A stretch of DNA of 19,237 nt from an uncultured Lachnospiraceae bacterium (GCA_945787485.1 CALZHV010000016.1:1-19237); one strand, 5' to 3'; positions 1 through 8,068 are shown, numbered from the stretch's first letter. The notes: generated by a model not told the origin, from the sequence alone. Numbers and translations: made by a program.

Positions 1-1085
1 ATACTTAGGAAGATTTGTCCATGTATATGTCCAGTCATTTTCATCTGATAATGTGATTTCTTCGCCGATGGCAACTAATGAATTTCCTTCAACCTTTACG
101 AGTGAAATCTTTACTTCTTCAGTTCTTAAACCATCTGCATCATCTTCATCATCCCAAATCTTTCTTACAGAAAGCGAAGTCATATCAGGTGTGTATGAAT
201 TGATAACTGTAATCTGTCCGCTTGTTGCCTTCTTTGGTACATATTCAACTGTATAACCGTCTACACTTTCTTCAACTACCGAATACTCAATGGCAGTTCC
301 CTGCTTATAAGCAGGAAGATTTGTAAATCCGGCTTTCCAGTCATTTGCTTCGCTTAATACAGCGGTCATATTAGCAACTGCACGACCATTTGCATAAAGT
401 GCAACTGTAACGCTATCAGGTCTGCTTTGGAAAGCATTATCATTATCATCCCACTGTTTTACTACTTCAATTTCAGTAACACCAGGTTCATGCGTATTTG
501 TTATAGTTGTAGTACCTGTATTGTCATTTACATCGTATGAAACATCATATCCCGAAGGAACTTCTAATTCCTTAACGTAATACTGTATCAAAACTCCGTT
601 TTCCATCTCGTCAAGATTCTGCCATGTATACTTCCAGCTGTTCTGTTTATTAAGAGTTACGGCTGAGCCAACTGTCACATCGCCATTAGCAGTCACCTTA
701 TAAAGCTGAACCTTAACGCTTGCAGGTCTTAATCCATCCTGATTGTTATTATCATCCCATACCTTAAGTACAGATTTGCTTGTCAATCCCGGAGTATAGC
801 TGTTTGTAATTGTAATCTTTCCGGTATATGCGGTTTGCGGTGAATAAGTAACTGTATAATCAGTCACATTCTCTTCTACAACCGAATATTTTATTAATCT
901 TCCGGTATTATATGCAGGAAGACCGGTAAATGTTGCTCTCCAATCATTATTCTCACTGAGAATTACCGTTTTTCCCTGAACAGGTCTGTTATCTGCATAA
1001 AGCTGAACAGTAACACTGGCAGGACGTTTTCTGTCTTGGTCGTTATTGTCATCCCATACCTTTTCAACTTCGATTTCAGTAAGCT
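1..1085 (-). repeat. Duplicated two-domain block (D-E, D'-E') within the CnaB array
   Basis: The last four domains in the window alternate. The domain at 1085-790 resembles that at 485-190: TEIEV start, SVTV-LYA-N, FT-LPAY, YSVVEE, TNSYTP or INSYTP end. The domain at 790-485 resembles the partial one at 190-1: LTS or MTS start, LYKV or LVKVEGN, YTW. Landmarks repeat at about 600 nt. The second E copy is truncated by the window edge, so further copies may follow. Confidence 0.65.
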
Positions 1086-4000
1086 CTGATGTGTGAGTAT
1101 TAGTTATTGTAATTGTAACATTTCCGTTTTCTACTTCTTCAGATGTAGGATAAACTATCGAAGATACATAATCATCAGCAGCATCATTGTACTCTACAAC
1201 AGTATAATTGATTTCTGCATTTCCGGAATTTTTCTGTAAATTCTTCCATTCACCGGACCAATTATTTGTTTCATCCAATGTCAATCTTGAACCCGGTACT
1301 AAAACTCCGTTTGCAAAAAGTTCAACTTCAATACTGTTCGGTCTTACTCCATCCTGATTGTTGTCATCTTCCCAATGCTTTACAACCCTACGCTCAGTTG
1401 CAGGATATGAATTTGTTACTTCAAATGAAGCTACCACTGTTCCATCCTGCTCCGTTGTTCTCGCAAGCTCACGGTATGTGTCAGCATATCCGTCAGGCAC
1501 CGATACTTCCTTAACACTATATGTAATCTCTGCTCCGGATTTATATACAGGAAGATTTGTCCATTCTCCCTCAAAGTTATTACTTTCACTAAGTGTTATT
1601 GGATTTCCGGTCTTTACACCGTTTGCATAAAGCTGAATCTTTACATCCGGATGTGTTGCCAAATTATCGCCAATCCATACTTTATGAACTTTTACCTTCA
1701 TTTGTTCCGGTGTATGTTTATTTGTAATTGTTGCTATATTATCTTCAACTGTCAAGTCTTCCAAAACATATCCTGATGCAGTAAGTGAGTTTTCGGTTAT
1801 GGTATATACATACTCTGTACCATCTGCAGCTTTAAGAGGAAGATCATCCCATGTATATGTCCACTGTCCACTCTCTGTAAGCGTAACAGGATTGCCGTAT
1901 TCAGTCTTTGTTGCTGAACCCTGCTTTTGCTGATATAACTGAACACTAATTTGTGTAGGACGTTTTCCATCCTGATTATCATTGTCATCCCACTTCTTAA
2001 TAACTGTGTAAGTAGTTGTCTCAGGAGCATATGTATTTGTTATTGTTGCCTTACCTGTTGCTTCATCGATTGCACTTATTACTGCATTATATCCGTTAAT
2101 CTTTCTTTCAGATATTGTATATACAATTTTAACGCCCTGAGGCTTGTAAACAGGAAGATTATCGAATGAAACAGTCCAGTTATCTGCCTGTGTTGCATCC
2201 TTAGTATCAATTATTACACCATCAGCTAACAGATTAATTGTTGCCTTCGTAGGTAACACTGTATTTGTTCCGTGATCCCATATTTTCTGAACCTCTATAT
2301 TTCTAACTTCAGAAACATGAGTATTTGTAATTGTAAATTCATTTCCATCAGCTGATTTTACAATATTTTCTGTGTACTCATCAGAGTTTAATACCTCTGT
2401 AACAGTGTATTTTATCTCTTTCTGATTTGCGTACTTATCAAGGCCTCTCCATGTGTATTTCCAGTCATTGGCATCACTTAAAACTACCGTACTCTTTAAA
2501 ACACCATTTGCAAGAAGCTTTACCTGAATGCTTTCAGGTCTTACTCCGTCCTGGTTGTTATCATCTTCCCAACGTTTGATAACTGATACATCAGTTACGG
2601 CAGTTTCATGACTGTTAGTAATTTCTGCTGAATAATTACCATATAGTATTCCGTCTAATACATAATCATCAGGAACAGTTTCTTCAACATAATAATCGTA
2701 ATAATTATTATTTGCATCAACCTTATCTAACTGTGTCCATGTGTACTCCCAATCGTCAGAAGCCTTTACTTCAACAGGAGCACCATATGCTGTTCCTGTA
2801 CTCTCACCGGAAAGCCTTCTGTAAAGCTGAACAATAATCTTATCAGGTCTTACTCCGTCCTGATTATTTTTATCAACCCATTTCTTTGTTACCTTAAAGC
2901 TTATCTTTTCAGGTACAAATGTATTGGTTATTGTTGCTTTTCCGTCATCATCGATAACACCAATTACTGTTTCATATCCATCAATCGGTGTTTCTTCGAG
3001 CGTATAAACAATCTCTACACCACCATCTCTGTAAACCGGTAAGTTTGTAAATCTTACAACCCAGTTATTTGCACTTGTCGCATCCTTAGAAGCTATAACA
3101 ACACCATCTGCCAAAAGCTTAATCTCAGCTTTATCAGGTAAATCCGAATTGATACCGTGGTTCCAAACCTTAGTAACTTCTATATCAGTTTTTTCTGTCT
3201 CATGTGTATTGGTAATAAGATATGCCGTTTCATTTATCATTTCCTGTGTTGTGACATTTGAAACATCCTTTTGATATCCTGCAGGTACTCTAACCTCATC
3301 GACAGTATAGTTAATTATTACTCCATTATTATATTTGTTCAGATCATCCCATGTATATGTCCATGAATTATTCTCATTAAGAGTAATTATTTCGTTACTT
3401 CCGATACCATCTGCCAAAAGTTCAACCTGTATACTGTCAGGTCTTACTCCATCCTGATTATCATTATCTTCCCATTTTTTTGTAACCGTAACAGATGTTT
3501 TTTCATCAGAATAATCATTTGTAAATGCTACTGTCTTTACATCTCCGTCTACAAATGTAACCTCAGCTTTTTTACCCTCTGTTTGTGCACTATTGTCAAT
3601 AGTATACTTTGAAACACATTTCTTTCCTGTAATATCAGTAATAATTTCTTCTACTGTATATTTTCCGGGATCTATTCCCATTATTTCAAGTGTATACACT
3701 CCGTCTGTGCCCTTAACAAATTTTGTTCCGTCCTGGTAGGCATCTGTAAGATTGTATGTACGATCAAATGTACCTGCTTCATTTGTAATATGGAAGGTAA
3801 CATTTGCCTCTGCCTGTGCTACAGTAATATCACCTGAAAATGTCTTTGTAACCTTAAGTGATGTATTATCACCCATTTCATTCTCATACTTCATATAACT
3901 CTTATTTGTATATGTATTAAGCTGAGAAGTCTTTATAACATCATTATAATTTACACCCCTGAGAACAAAGAAATAAGGAGTTGTATTAATCTTAAAGCCT

Positions 4001-6951
4001 GTTGCAGCATTTGTTTCAACTACTGCATAAACCTTATCGAGTGATAAATTTTCAACCGTCCACTTATATTCAGTATCTGAAAGCTGTGCATCTTTTATCT
4101 TTTTATTTGTCACTTCATATAAATTTGTTGTTGCATTATATCTTGTTTCGTAAATTGCAAATCCCGAACCTCCAAGGTTATGTGCAATAGTATTTTCATC
4201 AAGATAGTATTTCCATAATGTAATACCATCTTTACCACCTATACCTTCAACGTCAGATGAATATGCGAAAATAACACTGCCGTATTCATCAGATGTATCT
4301 GTTGATGCTATACCTTTAAGAGAGAAAGTATTACCACTGTTTTCAAATGTAAGCTCCTCACCGTTTGAAGGAGTAGTTGCATCAGCATACAATGTAAGCT
4401 TTGCTGAATATCTGATTTTTATGTGCTTATTATCAGGCAGCTCAAATGATAATTTATTGTTATAAACATCATAATAATATGAAGGAGTAATTGGAATTTC
4501 AGTGCCATTCTCATCTATTGTCACAACTCTCAATGTATTTTCTTCAAATACAAGAGCTGAACCCATTGTATCTTCCGCAAGAAGAACATCTCCTTCAGAA
4601 TTCAAATCTCCTGCTGTCGGATTAATATCTATTTCAAAATTGATATATGGTGCTGTCTCTCTTGTATATGTCATTGACTTAGACAAGAAATCTTCCGGTG
4701 TAACATTATGTGTAACAACAGCCTGGCCGATAGGATTGCCATTGTAAGAACATTTAACACTGTTTTTAATCTGGTGAGTGCCTTTGTTTTTGAATGCTAC
4801 AGGGTCTCTTACTTCTGCCTCATATGTCACAAAAACTCCCTTATTCTGATTGCTTTCACTGTTAATCTTCGATGCCATTTCACTTGTAAGTGTGACCTCA
4901 AATGTTACTTTAGTATCCTGATTAGTGACAGCAGCAGCTGAAGAATAATCAGTATTTGTGTCAAACCATCCATCAACCTGTCCTGCACCAACAAAGGAAA
5001 TCTTTTTAAACTTAAGATCCTCCGGCAAAGTATCCTCAAATGTAAACTTATCTCCAGCAGCAACTGATGATACTGTTAAATTTTTAAGATTTACCCAAAC
5101 AGTATATTTAACGATACCATTTTGAACAGCACCGCCATTCTCTGCTTTCTTATATGTCGCATTTTCTGTTGTATCCTTATACTCAGCCTGAACTGAAATA
5201 GAACTGGTTGTTCCGTTATAAGAATATGATAAGCTTCCGTGATTAATAAATGTCTTACCATCGATAACTTCTTCAGTAATAACCGTTTTTAATTGTAACT
5301 CTATATGTGTATTTCCGCTTTGTTGAAGTCTTGCAATATAGTCATCGTTAAATGTAAGAGAATATTGATTATCATCTCCGTAAGTAAATGCAATAACATC
5401 TGTATCCTGTGATGTAAAACCATCTACAATTACATCATTGCTGTGGAAAGCATCCGTAATTGTAATTTTTCTTCCGCTATCGATATTATAGCTGTGCTTA
5501 TATTGGGATTGATACAAATCGTCTGTAAATTGGAGATTTCTTACTTCACCGGTTGCAGGAACATCGATAGAAATCTTCCATGTTATTTCATTTGTATCAG
5601 GATCATATCCTACACATGTTTTCTCTGCCCAATTGTCTTCACCAATTGATACCTCAGCATCATCACTGTAATTATCTTCATCAATCTTTATATCTTTAAC
5701 TTCGTTTTTTATTCTTACTTTTTCAGATTCGGAATAATCCTTTGCATCCTGACTTGGTGTATAGACATATGTATACTTATATGTTTTTCCGCCGTCAGTT
5801 GTAACAAAATCTGCTTTATCAAGATTTAAAGGAGTTGTATAAATTACATCTCCGTTTGATCTGTACTCGGTTAATACATCTGATATATTTGAAAAATCAA
5901 CATCATCCCATGAACCAGCACCAACATCAATTGTGATTGTCCATGATACAGTTCCGTCTGAATTGGCTGTTCCTGCTTTCTCAACCTTAGGATTTACAAA
6001 TACAGCATATGCATCATCCTGCTTTTCTTCACTGTTATCTTTATTTGTCTTGTAAGAAGCTTTTATAACATTTTTCTTTTGATCCCAGACATTGTTAGCA
6101 TTTGCTTCTTGTGCAACTGTCATTTCATATGTAAATGTAGCAGTCTGGTCCTTGTCCATACCGGTTCCGCTTGTGCTGCCGGCTTTAATTGCCTGTGCAA
6201 CTTCATCCAATGATGAATATGTTGTTCCGTTGTATACAAAATTCTTTGCATCACTCAGATATTGTCCATATGTATCAGTGAGTGAAAGGTCACTGATTGA
6301 ATCATCATTACACTTAATTGTTACGGTAAATTTCTGTGTATAAGTACCGTCTGCATTTTTTGTTGCACTTCCTACTGTATCTTTCTGGATTGAAAGATAA
6401 CTTTCTTTTTGTTCAAAGGTAACTATAATAGGTAGATTTGTTGAAAATGCTCCTATCTCAACATCTTTTCTGTCTGTGTTTTCACCATTATCTACTTCAA
6501 TATTACCTTCAAGTCGCGCTGAGCCCTGCTTATTTGAATAATTGTCACAGTAACTCTTGTAAATTTTTAATGAAAACACATCGCCTGTAATTGAATACGA
6601 ACCCATTATATTTCCATCCGAATCACGATATTCAATATTACTCTTAGTTTCAAGAGTAATATTTTTTAAATTTAACGGAATAGAAACTTCTGTGTCTGCT
6701 TCAATAATATCTGCAAGATTATTGATACTCCAGTTAAAATTAAGTCTTACAGCAGCTTCGTTTGGAAGCTCTGTATTTGCATCAATAGATTTCCATGAAC
6801 CTGATGTTTCATCAAAATATTCAAAAATCAGGTCGGTAACATCCAATGATGGTTCATCTGCAGCACTTACTCTGGCAGGTACATTTACAAACATAGTTGT
6901 AACGACCATGACAAGCGCAAGCACAAATGCCCAAACTTTTTTTGCTTTCAT
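1..6951 (-). CDS. Giant secreted CnaB-repeat surface adhesin, N-terminal 2317 residues (C-terminus beyond window)
   Basis: The frame is open from an ATG at 6951 to the window edge with no in-frame stop seen. The start follows GGGAGG (6958-6963) by 6 nt. Residues 1-31 form a signal peptide: Lys-rich start, hydrophobic core, Ala-x-Ala-like end. Residues of about 32-900 are non-repetitive, beta-rich segments typical of Gram-positive adhesin stalks and binding regions. Two SpaA-like domains follow (about 905-1018 and 1019-1145). From about residue 1147 to the edge lie 12 tandem CnaB domains of about 100 residues, with the recurring pattern K-x-W-x-D...RP...Y-x-V-x-E...ITN. CnaB domains in pili and adhesins are rigid stalks stabilised by internal Lys-Asn isopeptide bonds. 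Role inferred: wall- or membrane-anchored adhesion to a host or substrate. A sortase motif would be in the missing C-terminus, so anchoring is not shown. The binding partner cannot be told from sequence. Confidence 0.93.
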   Translation of the reverse strand, partial: MKAKKVWAFVLALVMVVTTMFVNVPARVSAADEPSLDVTDLIFEYFDETSGSWKSIDANTELPNEAAVRLNFNWSINNLADIIEADTEVSIPLNLKNITLETKSNIEYRDSDGNIMGSYSITGDVFSLKIYKSYCDNYSNKQGSARLEGNIEVDNGENTDRKDVEIGAFSTNLPIIVTFEQKESYLSIQKDTVGSATKNADGTYTQKFTVTIKCNDDSISDLSLTDTYGQYLSDAKNFVYNGTTYSSLDEVAQAIKAGSTSGTGMDKDQTATFTYEMTVAQEANANNVWDQKKNVIKASYKTNKDNSEEKQDDAYAVFVNPKVEKAGTANSDGTVSWTITIDVGAGSWDDVDFSNISDVLTEYRSNGDVIYTTPLNLDKADFVTTDGGKTYKYTYVYTPSQDAKDYSESEKVRIKNEVKDIKIDEDNYSDDAEVSIGEDNWAEKTCVGYDPDTNEITWKISIDVPATGEVRNLQFTDDLYQSQYKHSYNIDSGRKITITDAFHSNDVIVDGFTSQDTDVIAFTYGDDNQYSLTFNDDYIARLQQSGNTHIELQLKTVITEEVIDGKTFINHGSLSYSYNGTTSSISVQAEYKDTTENATYKKAENGGAVQNGIVKYTVWVNLKNLTVSSVAAGDKFTFEDTLPEDLKFKKISFVGAGQVDGWFDTNTDYSSAAAVTNQDTKVTFEVTLTSEMASKINSESNQNKGVFVTYEAEVRDPVAFKNKGTHQIKNSVKCSYNGNPIGQAVVTHNVTPEDFLSKSMTYTRETAPYINFEIDINPTAGDLNSEGDVLLAEDTMGSALVFEENTLRVVTIDENGTEIPITPSYYYDVYNNKLSFELPDNKHIKIRYSAKLTLYADATTPSNGEELTFENSGNTFSLKGIASTDTSDEYGSVIFAYSSDVEGIGGKDGITLWKYYLDENTIAHNLGGSGFAIYETRYNATTNLYEVTNKKIKDAQLSDTEYKWTVENLSLDKVYAVVETNAATGFKINTTPYFFVLRGVNYNDVIKTSQLNTYTNKSYMKYENEMGDNTSLKVTKTFSGDITVAQAEANVTFHITNEAGTFDRTYNLTDAYQDGTKFVKGTDGVYTLEIMGIDPGKYTVEEIITDITGKKCVSKYTIDNSAQTEGKKAEVTFVDGDVKTVAFTNDYSDEKTSVTVTKKWEDNDNQDGVRPDSIQVELLADGIGSNEIITLNENNSWTYTWDDLNKYNNGVIINYTVDEVRVPAGYQKDVSNVTTQEMINETAYLITNTHETEKTDIEVTKVWNHGINSDLPDKAEIKLLADGVVIASKDATSANNWVVRFTNLPVYRDGGVEIVYTLEETPIDGYETVIGVIDDDGKATITNTFVPEKISFKVTKKWVDKNNQDGVRPDKIIVQLYRRLSGESTGTAYGAPVEVKASDDWEYTWTQLDKVDANNNYYDYYVEETVPDDYVLDGILYGNYSAEITNSHETAVTDVSVIKRWEDDNNQDGVRPESIQVKLLANGVLKSTVVLSDANDWKYTWRGLDKYANQKEIKYTVTEVLNSDEYTENIVKSADGNEFTITNTHVSEVRNIEVQKIWDHGTNTVLPTKATINLLADGVIIDTKDATQADNWTVSFDNLPVYKPQGVKIVYTISERKINGYNAVISAIDEATGKATITNTYAPETTTYTVIKKWDDNDNQDGKRPTQISVQLYQQKQGSATKTEYGNPVTLTESGQWTYTWDDLPLKAADGTEYVYTITENSLTASGYVLEDLTVEDNIATITNKHTPEQMKVKVHKVWIGDNLATHPDVKIQLYANGVKTGNPITLSESNNFEGEWTNLPVYKSGAEITYSVKEVSVPDGYADTYRELARTTEQDGTVVASFEVTNSYPATERRVVKHWEDDNNQDGVRPNSIEVELFANGVLVPGSRLTLDETNNWSGEWKNLQKNSGNAEINYTVVEYNDAADDYVSSIVYPTSEEVENGNVTITITNTHTSELTEIEVEKVWDDNNDQDRKRPASVTVQLYADNRPVQGKTVILSENNDWRATFTGLPAYNTGRLIKYSVVEENVTDYTVTYSPQTAYTGKITITNSYTPGLTSKSVLKVWDDNNNQDGLRPASVKVQLYKVTANGDVTVGSAVTLNKQNSWKYTWQNLDEMENGVLIQYYVKELEVPSGYDVSYDVNDNTGTTTITNTHEPGVTEIEVVKQWDDNDNAFQSRPDSVTVALYANGRAVANMTAVLSEANDWKAGFTNLPAYKQGTAIEYSVVEESVDGYTVEYVPKKATSGQITVINSYTPDMTSLSVRKIWDDEDDADGLRTEEVKISLVKVEGNSLVAIGEEITLSDENDWTYTWTNLPKY
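1711..3510 (-). repeat. Duplicated three-domain block (A-B-C, A'-B'-C') within the CnaB array
   Basis: The six domains between 3510 and 1711 fall into two sets of three. A (3510-3200) resembles A' (2605-2315): both have RPxSIQV-LLA/ADG. B (3200-2915) resembles B' (2315-2025): both carry the unusual W-D/N-H-G...LP-K-A...LLADGV...KDAT segment and end in GKATITNT. C (2915-2605) resembles C' (2025-1710): both have VQLY followed by a longer Ser/Gly-rich insert and YG-x-PV. Equivalent landmarks are about 885-905 nt apart, which suggests duplication of a three-domain unit followed by divergence. Confidence 0.7.
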
Positions 6952-7013
6952 CTTTTTCCTCCCATATAAATAATATTTTTTTCATATTATGCCCAAAAAA
7001 TTATAGTTATCTA

Positions 7014-7042
7014 ATACTACCATTTTAGGCACTTTCAGTCAA
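7014..7042 (-). promoter_or_regulatory. Sigma-A-type promoter of the adhesin gene
   Basis: On the minus strand TTGACT (7042-7037) is followed after exactly 17 nt by TAGTAT (7019-7014). Transcription would begin near 7007, leaving a leader of about 55 nt that ends in a GGGAGG site 6 nt before the ATG at 6951. The DNA just upstream (about 7070-7130) is very A/T-rich, as in UP-element-like regions. Confidence 0.7.
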
Positions 7043-7161
7043 CGTTATAAAGCTTATCTCATAGCAAATTAATATGATTTTTTTGAAATTAAATCAAATA
7101 TATATAAATTTAATCTGAAATATGTAAAAGAAACAGAAAACCAGAAATTTTCTATACAATG

Positions 7162-7189
7162 AAAAAAGGCAACCATACGGTTGCCTTTT
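7162..7189 (-). terminator. Rho-independent terminator upstream of the adhesin promoter
   Basis: The 11-bp stem AAAAGGCAACC (7164-7174) pairs with GGTTGCCTTTT (7179-7189) across a 4-nt loop. On the minus strand the 3' arm continues into a run of six T (complement of 7162-7167). The stem also reads on the plus strand but with a shorter T tract, so minus-strand use is favoured. No long coding gene lies upstream of it on either strand nearby, which is why a short RNA is proposed. Confidence 0.75.
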
Positions 7190-7229
7190 AAATAGGGGAG
7201 AGAGGATTCAATATATGAAAAGCTCTACA
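7162..7229 (-). ncRNA. Candidate small RNA with C-rich segment and intrinsic terminator
   Basis: A minus-strand promoter (7236-7263) would start a transcript near 7229. It would end about 65-70 nt later at a strong hairpin followed by six T residues (7162-7189). No convincing reading frame fits inside. Between start and hairpin is a single-stranded-looking C-rich run, CCTCTCTCCCC (complement of 7195-7205). It is the kind of sequence that small RNAs such as staphylococcal RsaE use to pair with G-rich Shine-Dalgarno sites. The adhesin's own site GGGAGG could pair with CUCCC in this run over only 5-6 bp. The alternative is an attenuated leader of the downstream adhesin, since both lie on the same strand. 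This is a prediction from sequence pattern; the family is not one I can name. Confidence 0.4.
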
Positions 7230-7235
7230 ATGGGT

Positions 7236-7263
7236 ATAATATCACATAAAAATAATAATACAA
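7236..7263 (-). promoter_or_regulatory. Candidate promoter of the small RNA
   Basis: On the minus strand TTGTAT (7263-7258) is followed after 16 nt by TATTAT (7241-7236). The -35 hexamer lies exactly one 11-bp step beyond the last unit of the adjacent hexamer array (7269-7274), which supports it as a real, regulated promoter. The region is A/T-rich, so chance matches are possible. Confidence 0.45.
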
Positions 7264-7268
7264 TGTCT

Positions 7269-7316
7269 TTCACAATTTCTTCACGTTTTTCATAATTCTT
7301 TCACATTTTCTTAAAC
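7269..7316. promoter_or_regulatory. Phased direct-repeat array (TTCACA-like hexamers), candidate operator
   Basis: On the plus strand TTCACA (7269), TTCACG (7280), TTCATA (7289), TTCACA (7300) and TTAAAC (7311) recur with 11, 9, 11 and 11 nt spacing, about one helical turn. In Bacillus, PhoP-family response regulators bind direct repeats of TT(A/C/T)ACA-like hexamers with this periodicity. Read on the minus strand the units are TGTGAA-like and run straight into the small-RNA -35 box. The array also lies 47 nt upstream of the -35 box serving the plus-strand gene. The regulator itself is not in the window. Confidence 0.4.
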
Positions 7317-7362
7317 TAATGTTAAATATAAGAACGAATAACCGCCTTCTTAAGCTAAAAAC

Positions 7363-7391
7363 TTGCGCATATTATAAAAAAAATGTATAAT
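7363..7391 (+). promoter_or_regulatory. Sigma-A-type promoter of the phosphoribosyltransferase-like gene
   Basis: TTGCGC (7363-7368) is followed after 17 nt by a perfect TATAAT (7386-7391). Transcription would start near 7398, giving a leader of about 29 nt that includes TGGAGG ahead of the ATG at 7427. Confidence 0.7.
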
Positions 7392-7426
7392 AATTTCATA
7401 TAATTATCTTTGGAGGTAATAAACTT

Positions 7427-8068
7427 ATGGAATCAAACTTTATGAAAATTTATTCTCAGTATAATAATCTTATTGCACTTAACGTATGTCAGGGACATTA
7501 TGCAACATCTCAATCACATGTCAATTACTACATAGATATGACATCATTAAAATCAAGACGTTCCGAAGCGAAAGCCGCAGCAAAAGCTTTAGTTCAGGAA
7601 TACGTTGTAACAACCATTATAGACACTATTGTATGTCTTGATGGAACTGATATCATTGGTGCATATCTTGCAGATGAGCTTACAAGTGCAGGAATTGTAT
7701 CCGAAAACACACATAACACTGTTTATATTGTCACTCCTGAACAAAATTCTGTTGGCCAGTTAATGTTTAGAGAAAACTTTCTTCCTATGATAAGAGGAAA
7801 AAATATACTTGTTCTTTTGGCAACGGCAACAACAGGTAAAACAGTCAAAAATGCACTCGAATGTATAGAATATTACGGTGGAACAATTGTCGGAGTTTCA
7901 TCTATCTTCTCTGCTGCAAAAGAAATAGGCGGTATTAAAATTAATTCTATCTTTACAACGGAAGATATTCCTGATTACTCCACTTACCCTGCCAGCGAAT
8001 GTCCATTCTGTAAAGCAGGACATCCGATTAATGCAATTGTAAACAGCTTCGGATATGCCAAGCTGTAG
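7427..8068 (+). CDS. Orotate-phosphoribosyltransferase-like protein with altered PRPP loop
   Basis: The 213-residue protein has the layout of a type I phosphoribosyltransferase. A strand-loop element ILVLLATATTGKT (127-139) sits where the PRPP-binding loop is expected, followed by an 'ECIEYYGGTIVGVSSIF' strand-helix unit. The usual pair of acidic residues before TTG in this loop (hydrophobic-D/E-D/E-x-x-x-x-TTG) is missing; Ala-Thr occupies that place. Near the C-terminus is CPFCKAG (192-198), a Cys-x-x-Cys pair like that in some PyrE-related proteins. From memory, similar proteins with LLA-S/T-ATTGKT occur across Lachnospiraceae and are usually annotated as orotate phosphoribosyltransferase; this is not checked. 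No pyrimidine genes adjoin it. It has its own promoter and a GGAGG site (7412-7416), and is followed by a terminator hairpin. Whether it is an active enzyme, a nucleotide sensor or something else is open. Confidence 0.75.
   Translation: MESNFMKIYSQYNNLIALNVCQGHYATSQSHVNYYIDMTSLKSRRSEAKAAAKALVQEYVVTTIIDTIVCLDGTDIIGAYLADELTSAGIVSENTHNTVYIVTPEQNSVGQLMFRENFLPMIRGKNILVLLATATTGKTVKNALECIEYYGGTIVGVSSIFSAAKEIGGIKINSIFTTEDIPDYSTYPASECPFCKAGHPINAIVNSFGYAKL

Larger units (their letters stand above)
1..3510 (-). repeat. Tandem array of 12 CnaB-domain repeats (about 300 nt each) inside the adhesin
   Basis: Repeat units begin (minus-strand sense) near 3510, 3200, 2915, 2605, 2315, 2025, 1710, 1405, 1085, 790, 485 and 190. 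The last unit runs off the window. Most units are marked by a Trp-Asp-Asp-Asn-Asn-Gln-Asp-Gly-like segment, visible on the plus strand as recurring 'tcatcccat' or 'tcttccca' blocks. Units differ clearly from each other in DNA and protein, so the array is old or under diversifying change, not a recent exact expansion. Boundaries are approximate to about 15 nt. Confidence 0.9.
6952..7426. other. Divergent intergenic region between adhesin and phosphoribosyltransferase-like gene
   Basis: This 475-nt stretch has no long gene. From left to right it holds the adhesin promoter, an A/T-rich spacer, a candidate small RNA with terminator and promoter on the minus strand (7162-7263), a phased hexamer array (7269-7316) and the promoter of the plus-strand gene (7363-7391). 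The pieces are listed separately. Confidence 0.7.

Noticed and set aside
1..3510. CRISPR-like regular spacing of repeats.
   Set aside because: The period is about 300 nt, the units are protein-coding and divergent, and there are no short identical repeats or unique spacers.
1..6951. Several plus-strand frames of 60-95 codons inside the adhesin region.
   Set aside because: They recur because the repeats on the opposite strand are similar. They lack ribosome binding sites and have Ser/Cys/Leu-rich shadow composition.
7235..7240. A TATAAT on the plus strand at 7235-7240 as a promoter for the phosphoribosyltransferase-like gene.
   Set aside because: No suitable -35 box lies 16-18 nt upstream, and the promoter at 7363-7391 is much better placed.
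7215..7295. A 26-codon plus-strand frame starting ATG at 7215 with GAGAGG 9 nt upstream.
   Set aside because: Composition is unremarkable, it lies across the minus-strand promoter candidate, and no plus-strand promoter of good quality precedes it. The G-rich site is better explained as the complement of the C-rich small-RNA segment, though a tiny peptide gene cannot be excluded.
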